A DNA stretch of 31,054 bases from Chara braunii (lineage: Eukaryota > Streptophyta > Charophyceae > Charales > Characeae). The position numbers were made by a program, and so were the translations under genes. How positions within the stretch are numbered: position 1 is the stretch's first letter; every line of letters starts with the position of its first letter. Positions 10,386-19,428 of this stretch are shown one piece after another. The notes below the pieces were generated by a model. That model was not told the origin of the DNA and ran no database searches. It saw only the letters and a list, made by a program, of their open reading frames with translations. Where the stretch lies: the NCBI GenBank assembly GCA_003427395.1, contig BFEA01000117.1, forward strand, positions 1,533,236 through 1,564,289, given 5' to 3'.

Positions 10386-11210
10386 TCTTCCTTCCCTAAT
10401 CAAATAGGCGCGTGCTAGCGCAGGGCTTGGCGACTTGCCTATTGAGATTCCCATAGTCTGGCGCAAGAATGTGAAAAAACGAAAAAAAATCATAACCATC
10501 TACAGGGAGATTCCCTTCCATCCCATCTCCACACGCCCTTTGATAAGCTTAGCCCCCCCCCCTTCCCTTGCTTCCTTATTCCTACAGAACGTATACCTTT
10601 CTCTATCCAGTAGTCAATTACCCACGAAAGAGATCGCATAAATTGAAGGATGGGAGAGATTAGAAAACATTTCCTTAACGTCGAAGGATGCGCCAATCAC
10701 CTCATCATCTTTGTTCAATCCCTTATTCACATCCACCAAACATTTGAGCAGACCATCCGCACTGAGCAAGTTCAAATTCGAATCACTTGGTAAACTCCAA
10801 AGCAACACATTTACAGCGCGAGAAACCACTCGACCACCAACTATCGAACTTTCCGGATATGATGGCCAAATTGGTCTCCAACGAGTAGTGTCCTTGTGCT
10901 TCACAATGCAGTAAGCCCTTCGTAAACTCTTGTCCTTCTTCCACTTCCCAAGCCCCTGCAAACCAGCACTCATATACTTATTGCGACACATCTCCAACAC
11001 ACAACTTTCTTCATCCTTACAATGAGTGAAAGATGGGTTACTGAAAAACAATTTGGTTATTCCTTGCTTGTAAACTACAGGGCAGCACACAAGAGTATCT
11101 CCCAAGTTATGATCCACAGGGCTGCAGACAAGGTTCCGCAGAAGCGGTCGGACCAATTCCAGGTCGTCCTTGCAGCGGAGATATGAGACAAGTCGGAATT
11201 CACAAAACAA
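10386..11210 (-). pseudogene. reverse transcriptase, fingers and palm (Penelope/telomerase type)
   Basis: In 11210-10614 the fingers motif YCIVKHKDTTRWRPIWPSY (residues about 100-118) is followed by motif A, ASFDVKEMFSNL (174-185). Its Asp is the first catalytic aspartate, and the FDVK.MF form is typical of Penelope-like and telomerase-related RTs. A frameshift near 10,640 moves to 10696-10490 (WVIDYWIEKGIRSV). The original frame returns by 10460, where motif B is plain: QTMGISIGKSPSPALA (10460-10413), extending to 10392. Motif C (the catalytic Asp pair) was not found intact. A weak candidate, GYVRNSF near 10,240-10,260, lacks both Asp. Polymerisation is therefore not expected from this copy. 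Confidence 0.75.
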
Positions 11211-11976
11211 TCTCTTACACTGTCATTAGAAAGACAAAGGGGATCCACATAAGGAAGTGAAGGATGCGTAGAAAAAACTGTCAGAATTTGAAAGCGCAAG
11301 GCACCAAATAAACAACTTATTGAAGGTTGCAAGAGGTTCTTCGAATTCTTCGCCCACTCCAGAAGAAAGGAAGTGTCATTCAACTGAAAGGATATGCGGC
11401 CATTAATTCTTGGTAGTGCTGAGTCACACTGGTCAGAAGAACAAACCGCTTGCTCTGTCCTTGAAAAACGACAAAAATTATGAATTACATCCCTAACACT
11501 TTTTTGTTGTGACACCACACAATTCTCATTCTTCGAATCAACATCAACTTCCATTCATTACCTACGTCCATCCGAAAGATTACCTGAGCACAAAGTTTAC
11601 GGATCTTGGCTTTACACATTCGATCATCCTAGGTAACCCGAATAATGATACGTTTCCTAACTCGTATCCCAAAGTTCAAAAAAATGGTATTTGAGAGAAT
11701 ACATTGCAGACGGAACCTCGTTCGCTTCTCACCGAAGGTATGCACAACAGTCAAAGAGACCAGCAAGTTCTCACAACTCCACCCTTTCAATAGACGTCGA
11801 CTACTTGGATTAGTAAAAAAAACAGCCAACGGAGCTTTCAATGTCAATGACTTACTAAAAAACGGCACAATCACCTCAAAAGTCAAAGTCAAACCACCCT
11901 TTAACCAGCCCCGAGCATGCCTTAGTTCTACCCTTCCGGAATTGCAGGACACAATAATTCCACCGTACCTCTTCAT
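11075..11976 (-). pseudogene. linker between endonuclease and reverse transcriptase
   Basis: The frame 11976-11629 is the same as the GIY-YIG frame and is separated from it only by a TGA. A shift near 11,560-11,630 moves to 11554-11075. No catalytic motif was recognised. The segment includes Cys-containing stretches (for example LVCCPVV just after the shift into the RT frame). A characteristic CxC linker is described for permuted Penelope-like elements, but I could not place it with confidence here. Confidence 0.45.
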
Positions 11977-11982
11977 AATCTT

Positions 11983-12723
11983 TCATCGCTCAAGAAGCAG
12001 ATCACCACCCAAACATTTGACAACCACCCTATGGATAGAACGAGACTTGCAAGAATTAAGAATATCAATTAGACTTCGACTAACAACACCATCAACAGAA
12101 TTAAAAGTCACCAAGGAACCATTGCTTGTCCGAGAATCACATAGAAGGGTAGAAGAAGACTTATCCTCACAACGTCTCTTTACACTTAACCTTTCCTTTA
12201 GCCCCGATCGATATCTCCGAGACCTTCGTGGATTATCTTTAACATTCAGAGTAGGCGATAACAACCGAATAAAAAACTTCTTTGTAACCAACAACTCTTC
12301 AACATAACACTTACAAAGCGGAATAATCACATAAGTGTGCGCCCCACACCTGCGCAGCCACTTGTATAATCTTTCATTCCTTCTGCACCCTTCGACCAAC
12401 GTAGACTGACAAGAACAATAAACATGCTCCCTCCACCTTGTTTGCAGGTCTCTACCGGTACTACTAATATACATGTGGCGAGTCAAGGGCGAGAAAATAA
12501 CATAAACGACAGGTCCCTTCCATTTTTCATCCTCTTCACAACAACGAGACAAGGTATGAGAAAATAAACTTGCTAACTTGACCCCCCACGGAATCTGAGC
12601 AGCAAGGATTAATCCACAAACCGCAGCACACATCAAAGCATTAAGATACTTACATCGCAATGAGTCCAACGAATGAGAACGAAGCTTACAACAAAGTCGC
12701 ACAACTTCCCATAGGAAAGCCAT
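11983..12723 (-). pseudogene. GIY-YIG endonuclease domain of the Penelope-like element
   Basis: This 246-codon frame has a GIY-YIG core at residues about 71-160. PVVYVIFSP is the GIY strand and HMYISSTG the YIG strand (Gly replaced by Ser). Arg in TRWREH is the catalytic-type Arg, and FFIRLLSPTLNV is the C-terminal helix ending in the usual LNV. Family members carry a conserved Glu just before the final helix. Here that area reads VTKKFF, with Lys where Glu would be expected unless the Glu is the one a few residues earlier. The enzyme would nick target DNA for integration. The start Met is probably not authentic, because the frame is entered by a frameshift near 12,740. It ends at an in-frame TGA, with the same frame continuing at 11976. 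Confidence 0.75.
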
Positions 12724-12737
12724 GTTCCGACGTGATC

Positions 12738-13046
12738 TCAGAAAGCAGCAGAATCACGCCCGTCCGCCTCGAAACATTCCTCATCATTGGTAACATCGTG
12801 CACTGATGGATCATTCTCTTTAGAGGAACCACTCTCATCGTCTTCCAAAGCTCTTGCAGCCCGCTTTTGTGCAATCATCTCCTTAGTCGACTGCAACGTG
12901 GTGTACGAAATACCTTCCTTCTCACAAATAGAAATCACCTCCTCTTTCTTTTTTACCCTCAACTCTTTGCTTACTGCGTGCAGAAACGCTTCCTTGTTGT
13001 TCTTACCCTTATCCTTGCAGGTAGATGGTCATGCCAGGTCTTCTTC
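12738..13046 (-). pseudogene. charged helical module between coiled coil and endonuclease
   Basis: The clear part of the frame starts at M 12962, and the same frame can be followed a little further upstream. It reads KKKEEVISICEKEGISYTTL followed by an Ala/Lys/Arg-rich helix and an acidic Ser-rich tail. The pattern of a short helix pair ending in a TTL-type turn is loosely SAP-like, but I cannot assign a family. It sits between the zinc-knuckle module and GIY-YIG in the same orientation, separated by frameshifts on both sides (near 13047 and 12740). The role is unknown. Nucleic-acid binding is only an inference from charge and position. Confidence 0.5.
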
Positions 13047-14101
13047 TCACACTTTTTCCTTCCTTGTCGACAATCCCAACACCTCATCCTGCCTAGCCTT
13101 CAGATTGCTGCGTGCTTTGTCACGATTGGCCATCTCCAACCGAGCCATTTCTTCCTTAAGACGTTCAATCTCTTGCTCACTCTGCTTCCGAGTGTTGACT
13201 TCCCGTAATCTCATCTCCTTCAAATGGTCAACTTCCATCTAGTGTTGCTCCACGATGCCCTTCAATCTTTCGTCAACTCTTTTGGCACCACTCGGGGTCT
13301 CAACGTGCGTCAAACGGGGCCTAATCCTTGCTTGTGTCGTAGGAGTGCCACCGATAACCGCTCCACCCCTCTTATTGTCGGGTCGGAGTGCTGCAACTTT
13401 CCAGGTCTCAGCGTTAGCTTCCGCTTCTTCACATCGTCTCTGCAAGGCGTGAATCACTTCCTCTAGATCGGCCAAACGCTGCTCTGTTGCTTTCTTCATT
13501 TCTGCTTGTTCACCTCGAAGATCGGCTACTTCCTCTGTTGGAAGTTTCGTCACATCAGTACATGTGCTAGCAACACAGGGCCGCTTTTGAAGCTCCTCTA
13601 TTCCCACTTTCAACTTGGTAACCTCCTCACTCTCCACGTTCTTCTTCCAATGACCTCGTGTGCTTAAAACTCCTAATGTTCCTTCTTGTCATGTTGACGA
13701 CGCTCTTCTTCCTCACGTTTGCGTTTCCTCTGCTCCTCTTCCTCTCGGGCTGCCTTTTCCGTAGCTTCATCGACATCATGTTTTACCTTCATCTTCCCAA
13801 CGACATCCTCAATAGTCGTAACCCTTTTTCCCAAATAACCTCCTCCCCCCAAATAACCATTGTAAGACGGAACCGCAATACCTACATTACATTGAGACAC
13901 AAGATTAGGTGAAACAGTCAACAAAGGAGCCTGGACCGGTACCATAGCCATACTGGTCGAAGGCTGACTACCATTAAGACGACAATCAGAGTAGGGACAA
14001 AACCTAGATATGTGCCCCCGCTGCCCACAGTTATAACAAGAACGAGTGTCATTCATGTTGTTGTTGGACGCCATCGTTGTAGGACTGCCAAAGCCACTCA
14101 A
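13047..14101 (-). pseudogene. gag-like N-terminal module: CCHC zinc knuckle and coiled coil
   Basis: The first ORF (14101-13673, 142 codons) has a zinc knuckle near residues 22-35, reading CYNCGQRGHISRFC (CX2CX4HX4C), as in nucleic-acid-binding gag proteins. It ends in a highly charged E/K/R helix. A frameshift then leads into 13637-13239, which contains a heptad-rich coiled coil. An in-frame TAG at 13239-13241 separates this from 13238-13047, another Glu/Arg/Lys coiled coil. The likely role is RNA binding and multimerisation of the retroelement ribonucleoprotein. The start MSGFGSP is the first Met before the knuckle. Alternatively it could be a separate captured host gene, but strand, spacing and frames favour one element. 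Confidence 0.65.
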
Positions 14102-14300
14102 CTGTAGTCTAACTTCTACGTCGGTTACTCCATGTAATCAGGTGTATATAGTTATACGCTAATACCACGTAAAATGATGACGTTTCTTCACATGCATGAA
14201 TCACTCAGACGACCGGCATAAGCCAGATAGGCACTGACAAGAAGGAGAAGAAAGAAGTGGACGAATGAAAGGCGGAGGGGAAGGAGACAACCAACACGAC

Positions 14301-14390
14301 GACGCATGTCTTGAACGCGACTTTTATTAAAAGATAAACATTAAGCTCAGACATGGTTTCACCTGGCCGCCAACCAGGATCGTCAGGGGT
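14301..14390 (-). ncRNA. hammerhead-like motif in the 5' region of the Penelope-like element
   Basis: Read on the minus strand, CTGACGA (14386-14380) is followed by a perfect 5-bp hairpin CCTGG/CCAGG with a 7-base loop (14378-14362), then GAAA (14360-14357). The stem-II-closing G-C pair of the consensus is replaced by U-U. Downstream, CATGTCT can pair with AGACATG (14305-14311), followed by a GTC triplet (14303-14301). Stem I next to the core pairs poorly. It lies about 255 bases upstream of the gag-like start, the position where canonical Penelope-like elements carry hammerheads. It may be a relic. Confidence 0.4.
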
Positions 14391-14450
14391 CTTGAAGTCG
14401 GTACGGCGGACAGTGCTCGTCGGTCTTTTTATAACACCAGAACTCACTCA

Positions 14451-15275
14451 TTACGCCAAGTCAACTCACATTAACCCAAACAGCCGCGCAAAGCCATAGA
14501 ACCAGGTCGACATAACTACAGTCCTAAAAAATAACGACGTCAAAAAGTCTGGAAAAGGTACGCCGTTCGAATCCAAAAAAACTTATTATCACTATGCACT
14601 GTATGCAGTACTATTCGTAACTCCCAAGAGAAAATCGAAAACAAGACCTAGGTCCAAACCCAAGTAGAAGGCCCCAAACCGTCGATCCAATAGTACGCCA
14701 ACTCGTGCTGGCAGAATACCCCCTGCTAGACAACATAGTTGTGTTCAGTTTATTTTTCTGTGCATCATAGTTGTTTAACTTTTTTCCCCTTTTTTTTGGG
14801 TTTTCTATTTTTTAACAGGAACCTTCCCCCAGGCCCTTGCCCAGCCAGCCCGCTAGGGCAACCAAGGTGACCCAGGCGGCCCGGTTGGTAACTCAGGTCA
14901 CCGCTGATTTCTGGTCAGCAGAATCCGCAGTGCCTGATAGTCAGACCGTATACGCTAATCCAAAAACATGGATATTGTCTTTAACCGAGTAGAGTGTATG
15001 GTCATTATAGCTGTATTTGGTGCAACTTTCAGTCCACATGCGGCAGTAATTATCGGACGTTCTATGAGAGCTGGCCCAGGAGAGCATGGGCCCGGCCCTC
15101 TCTAACATACTCAAAGCTAGGAAGGCCAAGTGCAGCTCAGTCTTCAGCCAGTCTGCGATCATAAACAGTGTGGTCTTGGGTTTACTCTAGTACGAACCCC
15201 TGGTTCTACCTCCTCTTGATAAGACCACAATATCCCTCAAGCGAGCCTTCCTTTCTTTGGGGGAAAAAAAAAAAA
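14451..15275. other. sequence with no supported gene
   Basis: The composition shifts from about 40 percent GC to higher GC after 14,815. A T/C-rich patch lies at 14,778-14,812. Short ORFs show no domain. Near 14,571 GTTCGAATCC resembles a tRNA B box but without a tRNA fold. Part of this stretch may be the 5' region of the Penelope-like element. Confidence 0.4.
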
Positions 15276-15373
15276 GTTACGATCCTGGTCATTCCCAAAG
15301 TGCAAATTCACAATGAAAGACAATGCCACCCAATTGCGAAAGAAATGAAAGCACTTGCAAAGATATAGAGACC

Positions 15374-15458
15374 AAAGAAGAGAGAGAGAAGAAGAAGAAG
15401 AAGAAGAAGAAGAAGAAGAAGAAGAAGAAGAAGAAGAAGAAGAAGAAGAAGAAAGAAG
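15374..15458. repeat. (GAA)n microsatellite
   Basis: About 20 GAA triplets after a short GA tract. It generates spurious poly-Glu and poly-Phe frames on the two strands. Confidence 0.9.
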
Positions 15459-15697
15459 ATGTACACCAGCAAGACCAATGACAAATCCCCCTTTTCACTC
15501 CAACTTCCTCCTCCTCCTTCACTTCGCCAATCTTATTCTTCTTCCAATAATAATAATAACAATGAGTGGATGAACCAGAATCAATATCCGAAGTTCCCTC
15601 TTACTGCTGACACAACAACAGGTCCACCATAGTTATGGCTTCCCCCCCTTCTTCCTCCTCTCACATGCCTAGGCTATGGCGGAGTACTGAGGGCTCT

Positions 15698-15780
15698 GCC
15701 CTCCTGTGCAAAGGACAACACAAAGCAGCTATGTTGCTGCACTCCTGTCCAAAGGACAACCCAAAGCAGCTATGCCGCTG
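15698..15780. repeat. 42-bp tandem duplication
   Basis: Two units, each containing CCTGT, then CAAAGGACAAC, then CAAAGCAGCTATG, lie side by side at about 15698-15739 and 15740-15780 with a handful of mismatches. Confidence 0.75.
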
Positions 15781-16904
15781 CTTCACTAAGCTGCCACGCC
15801 TGACTCTGCCTCGAGCTTCCTTGGTGTGGCACTACCCCAACTGGGGCCTTCCAGATGCAGCGCCCAACAAGGTGACGAAGAGGGTGTGCACCATAGCCAG
15901 GTAGGTACCTCGCCACTCTCCTCCTTCGCCCCCTTCTTCCTCCTCCTCAAGCTGGGCTGCTTGCCATAGCCAGGCTGAGCGCCCAGCTGCTCTTCTCCTC
16001 CAGGCAGCGCTGCACAAGTCCAGTGCTTGGCTCCAGCAGCATGTTGCCAATCCTTGCATACCGCCAATGAGGAGGAGCTACTTGCTCCTCCAGAAGATAT
16101 AGCGGCCTACTGGCCTCTTGGGCGGTGAGTCGGTGACTTCCTAGGCCGAGCGGTCTCCCAGCAACCGGTACCTCCTCCCTTTCGGAGGGAAACATCATTA
16201 CAGGCTCTGCTATCGTCCGGACAGGCCCTAGACTAAGGCTACTTGGACTGGCACCGGCCTACCTCTAGCCTACCACTACTGGGCCTCTAAAAATGCCAAC
16301 TTTTTGTCTTCTTCTGCTCGGTGTCCAGTACCCGACACTTTTACCACTACTCGAGCGGTACCGGTCTACCTGCTACTTGAGTGTTTTTCCCCACTGCTCT
16401 AAGTGTTGCAGGCCTACCCCCGCTACTTGAGTGTTTTCCCCGCTGCAACCCTCAAAGTCACGGCCACAGGTAAGTACCGGCCCTGCGGGGCCTTTCAACC
16501 AACAAGTACCCTTGCGGCTCACACACACACTCAGCCGACAAGCACTCAGACAGGCACGCACACACACACAGACTTGGAAACCACAGCAGAATGCGGGAAT
16601 CTCAGCAAGGCATTCATTCCAGCGGCAAATCCCAGAAATCAGCAGTGTTCTCAGTCTGTGTTTTGGCGGGTCATTACAAAAACAAAGAAAAAAACAGCCC
16701 CTACCATTCTGAGGAGCAGCAGTGCGGCTCACCACTGCCGGGAGGAGAGAATATGAGATACAACCACACACGCCTTCTCCCACTTCTCCACGTTAAGGCT
16801 GAGAGAACCATATCCACTGTTTTCTTTGTCTTTTTTTTTTTAACCAAAAGTTTGGACCATTTCTCGATTTATGCGTGTTGCAAAACAAATGTCCTCGCAG
16901 CTAA

Positions 16905-16908
16905 TAGA
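16905..16908. repeat. left target site duplication of the LTR retrotransposon
   Basis: TAGA directly precedes the TG end of the left LTR and matches 24129-24132. A fifth base (A) also matches if the terminal A of the LTR is counted. Confidence 0.75.
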
Positions 16909-17836
16909 TGCAAGGAAAATGAGCGATAGCGAAGTTCAGAAACCAAGCAGCATCATACACATGAGACCAAATAGTCGTGACCTCGAACCAAGAGCAGAAT
17001 TGCAACACAAGTTCCACCAAATAAGAGCACATCAAAAGCTCATGTGACAATGTTGGAATAGTCTCATCATCATCAACAAAGAACCAATGTCGACATCCTA
17101 TCTGGCGCTCTGCGCCCAGACTACAAATGGCAGATCCTATCTAGCCTATCTACAATGCTGCTGGTGATGTCAACAGCTCCCCGAAGTATGAGCAGATCTC
17201 GGCCAATGCCGTTCGCCTCAAGCACCAGGTATGTCTCTCGCATCACTCACAACCTCGATCCCCCACTCACAGACGCCACGTGCACCCAAGGACCACCATG
17301 CGCCTCNNNNNNNNNNNNNNNNNNNNNNNNNNNNNNNNNNNNNNNNNNNNNNNNNNNNNNNNNNNNNNNNNNNNNNNNNNNNNNNNNNNNNNNNNNNNNN
17401 NNNNNNNNNNNNNNNNNNNNNNNNNNNNNNNNNNNNNNNNNNNNNNNNNNNNNNNNNNNNNNNNNNNNNNNNNNNNNNNNNNNNNNNNNNNNNNNNNNNN
17501 NNNNNNNNNNNNNNNNNNNNNNNNNNNNNNNCGGGAGGCTGAGCCCCAGTCTGAACGAATCAGGCCCAGGGCCTGTGACAGTTACCCGTGCCCAACTGCC
17601 CGCAGCCTGTGTTGGGTCCTTGTTGCGTATCCCGCCCAGGGCCTGACTCAGATGCATTTTATAGAAGTATCCAGGGCCTGGGCACCTTCAACCAACTGGC
17701 GCTGTGCAACTGCCTGAATTTCCCCAGAAGAGTGGAGACCCCAAAATAGGCCTTGGTCTGGCCTGCCTTCACTTAGGGCGGCCGACTGTACTGAAAAGAG
17801 GGCCCAGTAGGGCTTATCGAGGCCTTGAGCCTCGCA
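16909..17836 (-). repeat. 3' LTR (left copy)
   Basis: It begins TGCAAG and ends CTCGCA on the plus strand, so it has TG...CA ends. It contains a 225-base N gap at 17307-17531. Relative to the other LTR it has a 12-base insertion, GAAAATGAGCGA, six bases inside its outer edge. The TATA-like TATAAAA (minus strand) lies at 17657-17663. Confidence 0.95.
17307..17531. other. assembly gap (225 N)
   Basis: The flanks match the other LTR at 23601 and 23825, so the missing sequence corresponds to 23602-23824 (223 bases). The gap size agrees with an LTR copy of normal length. ORFs running through the Ns are meaningless. Confidence 0.95.
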
Positions 17837-17848
17837 TTCCCTCCTCCA
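17837..17848 (-). other. polypurine tract
   Basis: On the minus strand TGGAGGAGGGAA directly precedes the TGCGAGG start of the 3' LTR. A purine run at this point primes plus-strand DNA synthesis in LTR retrotransposons. Confidence 0.85.
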
Positions 17849-17876
17849 TACTTTGACAGTCTTCTGAGAAGTTCCT

Positions 17877-18296
17877 TTACTCAATGTGGCGCTTTCCTTT
17901 CTGCTGCAACTTCTCGTAGTGGGCGACAACCTGTGGGGCGGTCTGCATCAGTTCCTCCTGAGTAAACCATCTATCCTCCTTTGGATCAGTATGATGTCTG
18001 AACCGAACGCGGTACTGCAGCTTCGGCTTCGGAGGACGTCCTCTACGTGAAGGTCTTGGAACTGGCATTTCCTTGTGGTCCATGATATCATCGATGTCGA
18101 CCTCTCCATCCATGGTTGGGGGCAGCATTAAGTGTCGTGGGGGAAACTGATCAGTTTCCTTGGAAGGTGCAAGCTTGGAGGCGTGAAAGACAGGGTAAGT
18201 GCGAAGGTCACCAGGGATCTGAACTACATATGACGGCCCGTCCGGATCATCCCCGACAATATCCAGAACCTCCCAGGGTCCAAAGTACTGTGGCAT
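17877..18296 (-). pseudogene. integrase C-terminus: GPY/F module and chromodomain
   Basis: This 139-codon frame starts with MPQYFGPWEVLDIVGD, the GPY/F-type module that ends chromoviral integrases. Residues about 66-128 form a chromodomain: an acidic VDIDDIMDH strand, a basic RRGRPPK linker, QYRVRFRHH with the aromatic strand, DPKEDRWF with the Trp, and a C-terminal helix ending VVAHYEKL. In the family this domain binds histone marks and steers integration to heterochromatin. It is in a different frame from the integrase core, so a frameshift near 18,300 has cut it off. The internal Met is not an authentic start. It ends 29 bases before the polypurine tract. Confidence 0.85.
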
Positions 18297-18300
18297 GAGC

Positions 18301-19401
18301 TTACGGGATATCCCGTGCTCCTGTCCCAGTTCTGAGGACTTGACCCAGACTCTGTCCCCTACCTGGAATGTAGATGGGCGGCGGTGCTTGTTTCTCAGAC
18401 TCTATCATCGCCGCCTGTGCCCTGTGCATCTGTTCTACAACTTGCTGCATCAACTGTTCATATCGGTAAGCAAATTCTAATGTACCAGGTGCAGCTGTCG
18501 GTTGATTCTCAGGTAGTAAGAAGTCTAGAGGCTGTCTAGCCTTGAATGTCAGCAGCAGGCTGTTTGGACTCACCCCTGTTGCGCAGTGCACAGCATTGTT
18601 GTACAGGCTGGCGATGAGAGCCAGTTTCTCATCCCAGTCCACCTGGTTGGGCTTAATGTAGTTCCTCAACAGGTGTTGTACAACGCGATTCAGCTGCTCT
18701 TCTTGCCCGTTTGCCTCTGGGTGGTTCCCGGAGGTCATCTGCAGTTGTGTACCCTGTTTTGCAGCTGCAGCTTTCCACAGTTCACTAGTAAAACGCACAT
18801 CCCGGTCACTCACGATAGACTTTGGTAATCCAAAATCTCTGACCCAGTTTTCCTTGAACAACTTGATTGCGTACTCAGTCTTGGCTGTTGCAGGCATTGC
18901 GACTAACCTGGCATACTTACTAAACCTATCCACAATGACATAGACATATCGCATTCCACTCTTGCTGGTGACCAGCGTGTCCATGAAGTCCATGGACAGG
19001 CTTTCACCGGGCCTTTCCGGTATCGGAAGGGGCTTGAGAAGCCCAAGAGGGGCCTGTGTACGTGGCTTGTCTCTCTGACATACTTGACAAGCCTCCACAT
19101 ACAGCTTGACATCTCTCATCATTGTGGGGCACCAGAACTGCTGCAGCAAGTTGGCTGCAGTCTTTTTATAGCCAAAATGTCTTGTGGCATCATGACACTC
19201 ACCTAAAAATAAACTACGCAAAGACTCCCGATTAGGCACACATAAACATATATTCCTGGCCTTTTCAAGGAACAGTAGGCCGTTGACCAACTCGAACTCG
19301 GCATAAGTGGCTTTGTCCTTCGCCTCGAGTCTGCGTATGATTTCAGCCATAAACGGATCCTCGCGATAGGCTTCCACCAAAGAGCGAGTAACATTGCCCA
19401 A
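18301..19401 (-). pseudogene. integrase core
   Basis: This 366-codon frame has the zinc-binding HHCC set: H70 and H75 (CHDATRHFG), C105 and C108 (CQVC). The catalytic DDE core has D138 (SMDFMD), D199 (VSDRD) and E235 (NGQEEQ), with exactly 35 residues between D199 and E235, as in D,D35E integrases. So the catalytic residues are kept. The start Met is not real: the frame continues from pol, which is thrown off between about 19,488 and 19,400 by two apparently compensating frameshifts. The 3' end is lost by the frameshift near 18,300. Confidence 0.93.
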
Positions 19402-19428
19402 ACTCAGTAATCAGCGCACCGAGAAAGT

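Larger units (their letters stand above)
9754..14450 (-). mobile_element. decayed Penelope-like retroelement with N-terminal endonuclease
   Basis: On the minus strand the coding order is CCHC zinc knuckle plus coiled coil (14101-13047), a charged helical module (about 13046-12738), a GIY-YIG endonuclease (12723-11983), a linker (11976-11075) and a reverse transcriptase (11210 to about 9754). Canonical Penelope-like elements carry GIY-YIG after the RT. The order here is that of the permuted clade (Chlamys and Naiad groups). At least nine frameshifts or stops interrupt the frame, so the copy is dead. The 5' limit is uncertain and set to include the hammerhead-like motif near 14,350. No flanking duplication was found. 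Confidence 0.75.
15276..16880. repeat. GC-richer repeat region related to 27.3-29.1 kb
   Basis: Several words recur in the same order in the distal region. ATCCTGGTCA is at 15281-15290 and TTACAATCCTGGTCA near 27301. An AC-AATGAGTGGATGA-like segment is at about 15550-15600 and 27510-27570. GGCTATGGCGG is near 15672 and 27670, CAAAGGACAACRC near 15710 and 27713, and GATGCAGCGCC near 15854 and 27885. Long coding frames here are Pro/Ser-rich or shadow frames without domains. The simplest view is two old diverged copies of a non-autonomous repeat. No termini were defined. Confidence 0.45.

Noticed and set aside
11645-12307. 220-codon plus-strand frame opposite the GIY-YIG segment
   Set aside because: Shadow of the minus-strand element; no domain of its own.
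11983-13241. In-frame TAG and TGA codons in the Penelope-like ORF as programmed readthrough or selenocysteine
   Set aside because: They occur together with several frameshifts, so decay is simpler. Naiad-type selenocysteine would need an intact frame and a SECIS element.
14520-14585. tRNA-like GTTCGAATCC B box near 14571
   Set aside because: No matching A box or cloverleaf could be drawn upstream; a 10-base match can occur by chance.
15289-15573. Poly-Phe and poly-Glu frames
   Set aside because: Products of the (GAA)n microsatellite on the two strands.
17155-17717. Open frames of 103-163 codons crossing 17.2-17.7 kb
   Set aside because: They run through 225 N bases inside an LTR. The LTR is non-coding.
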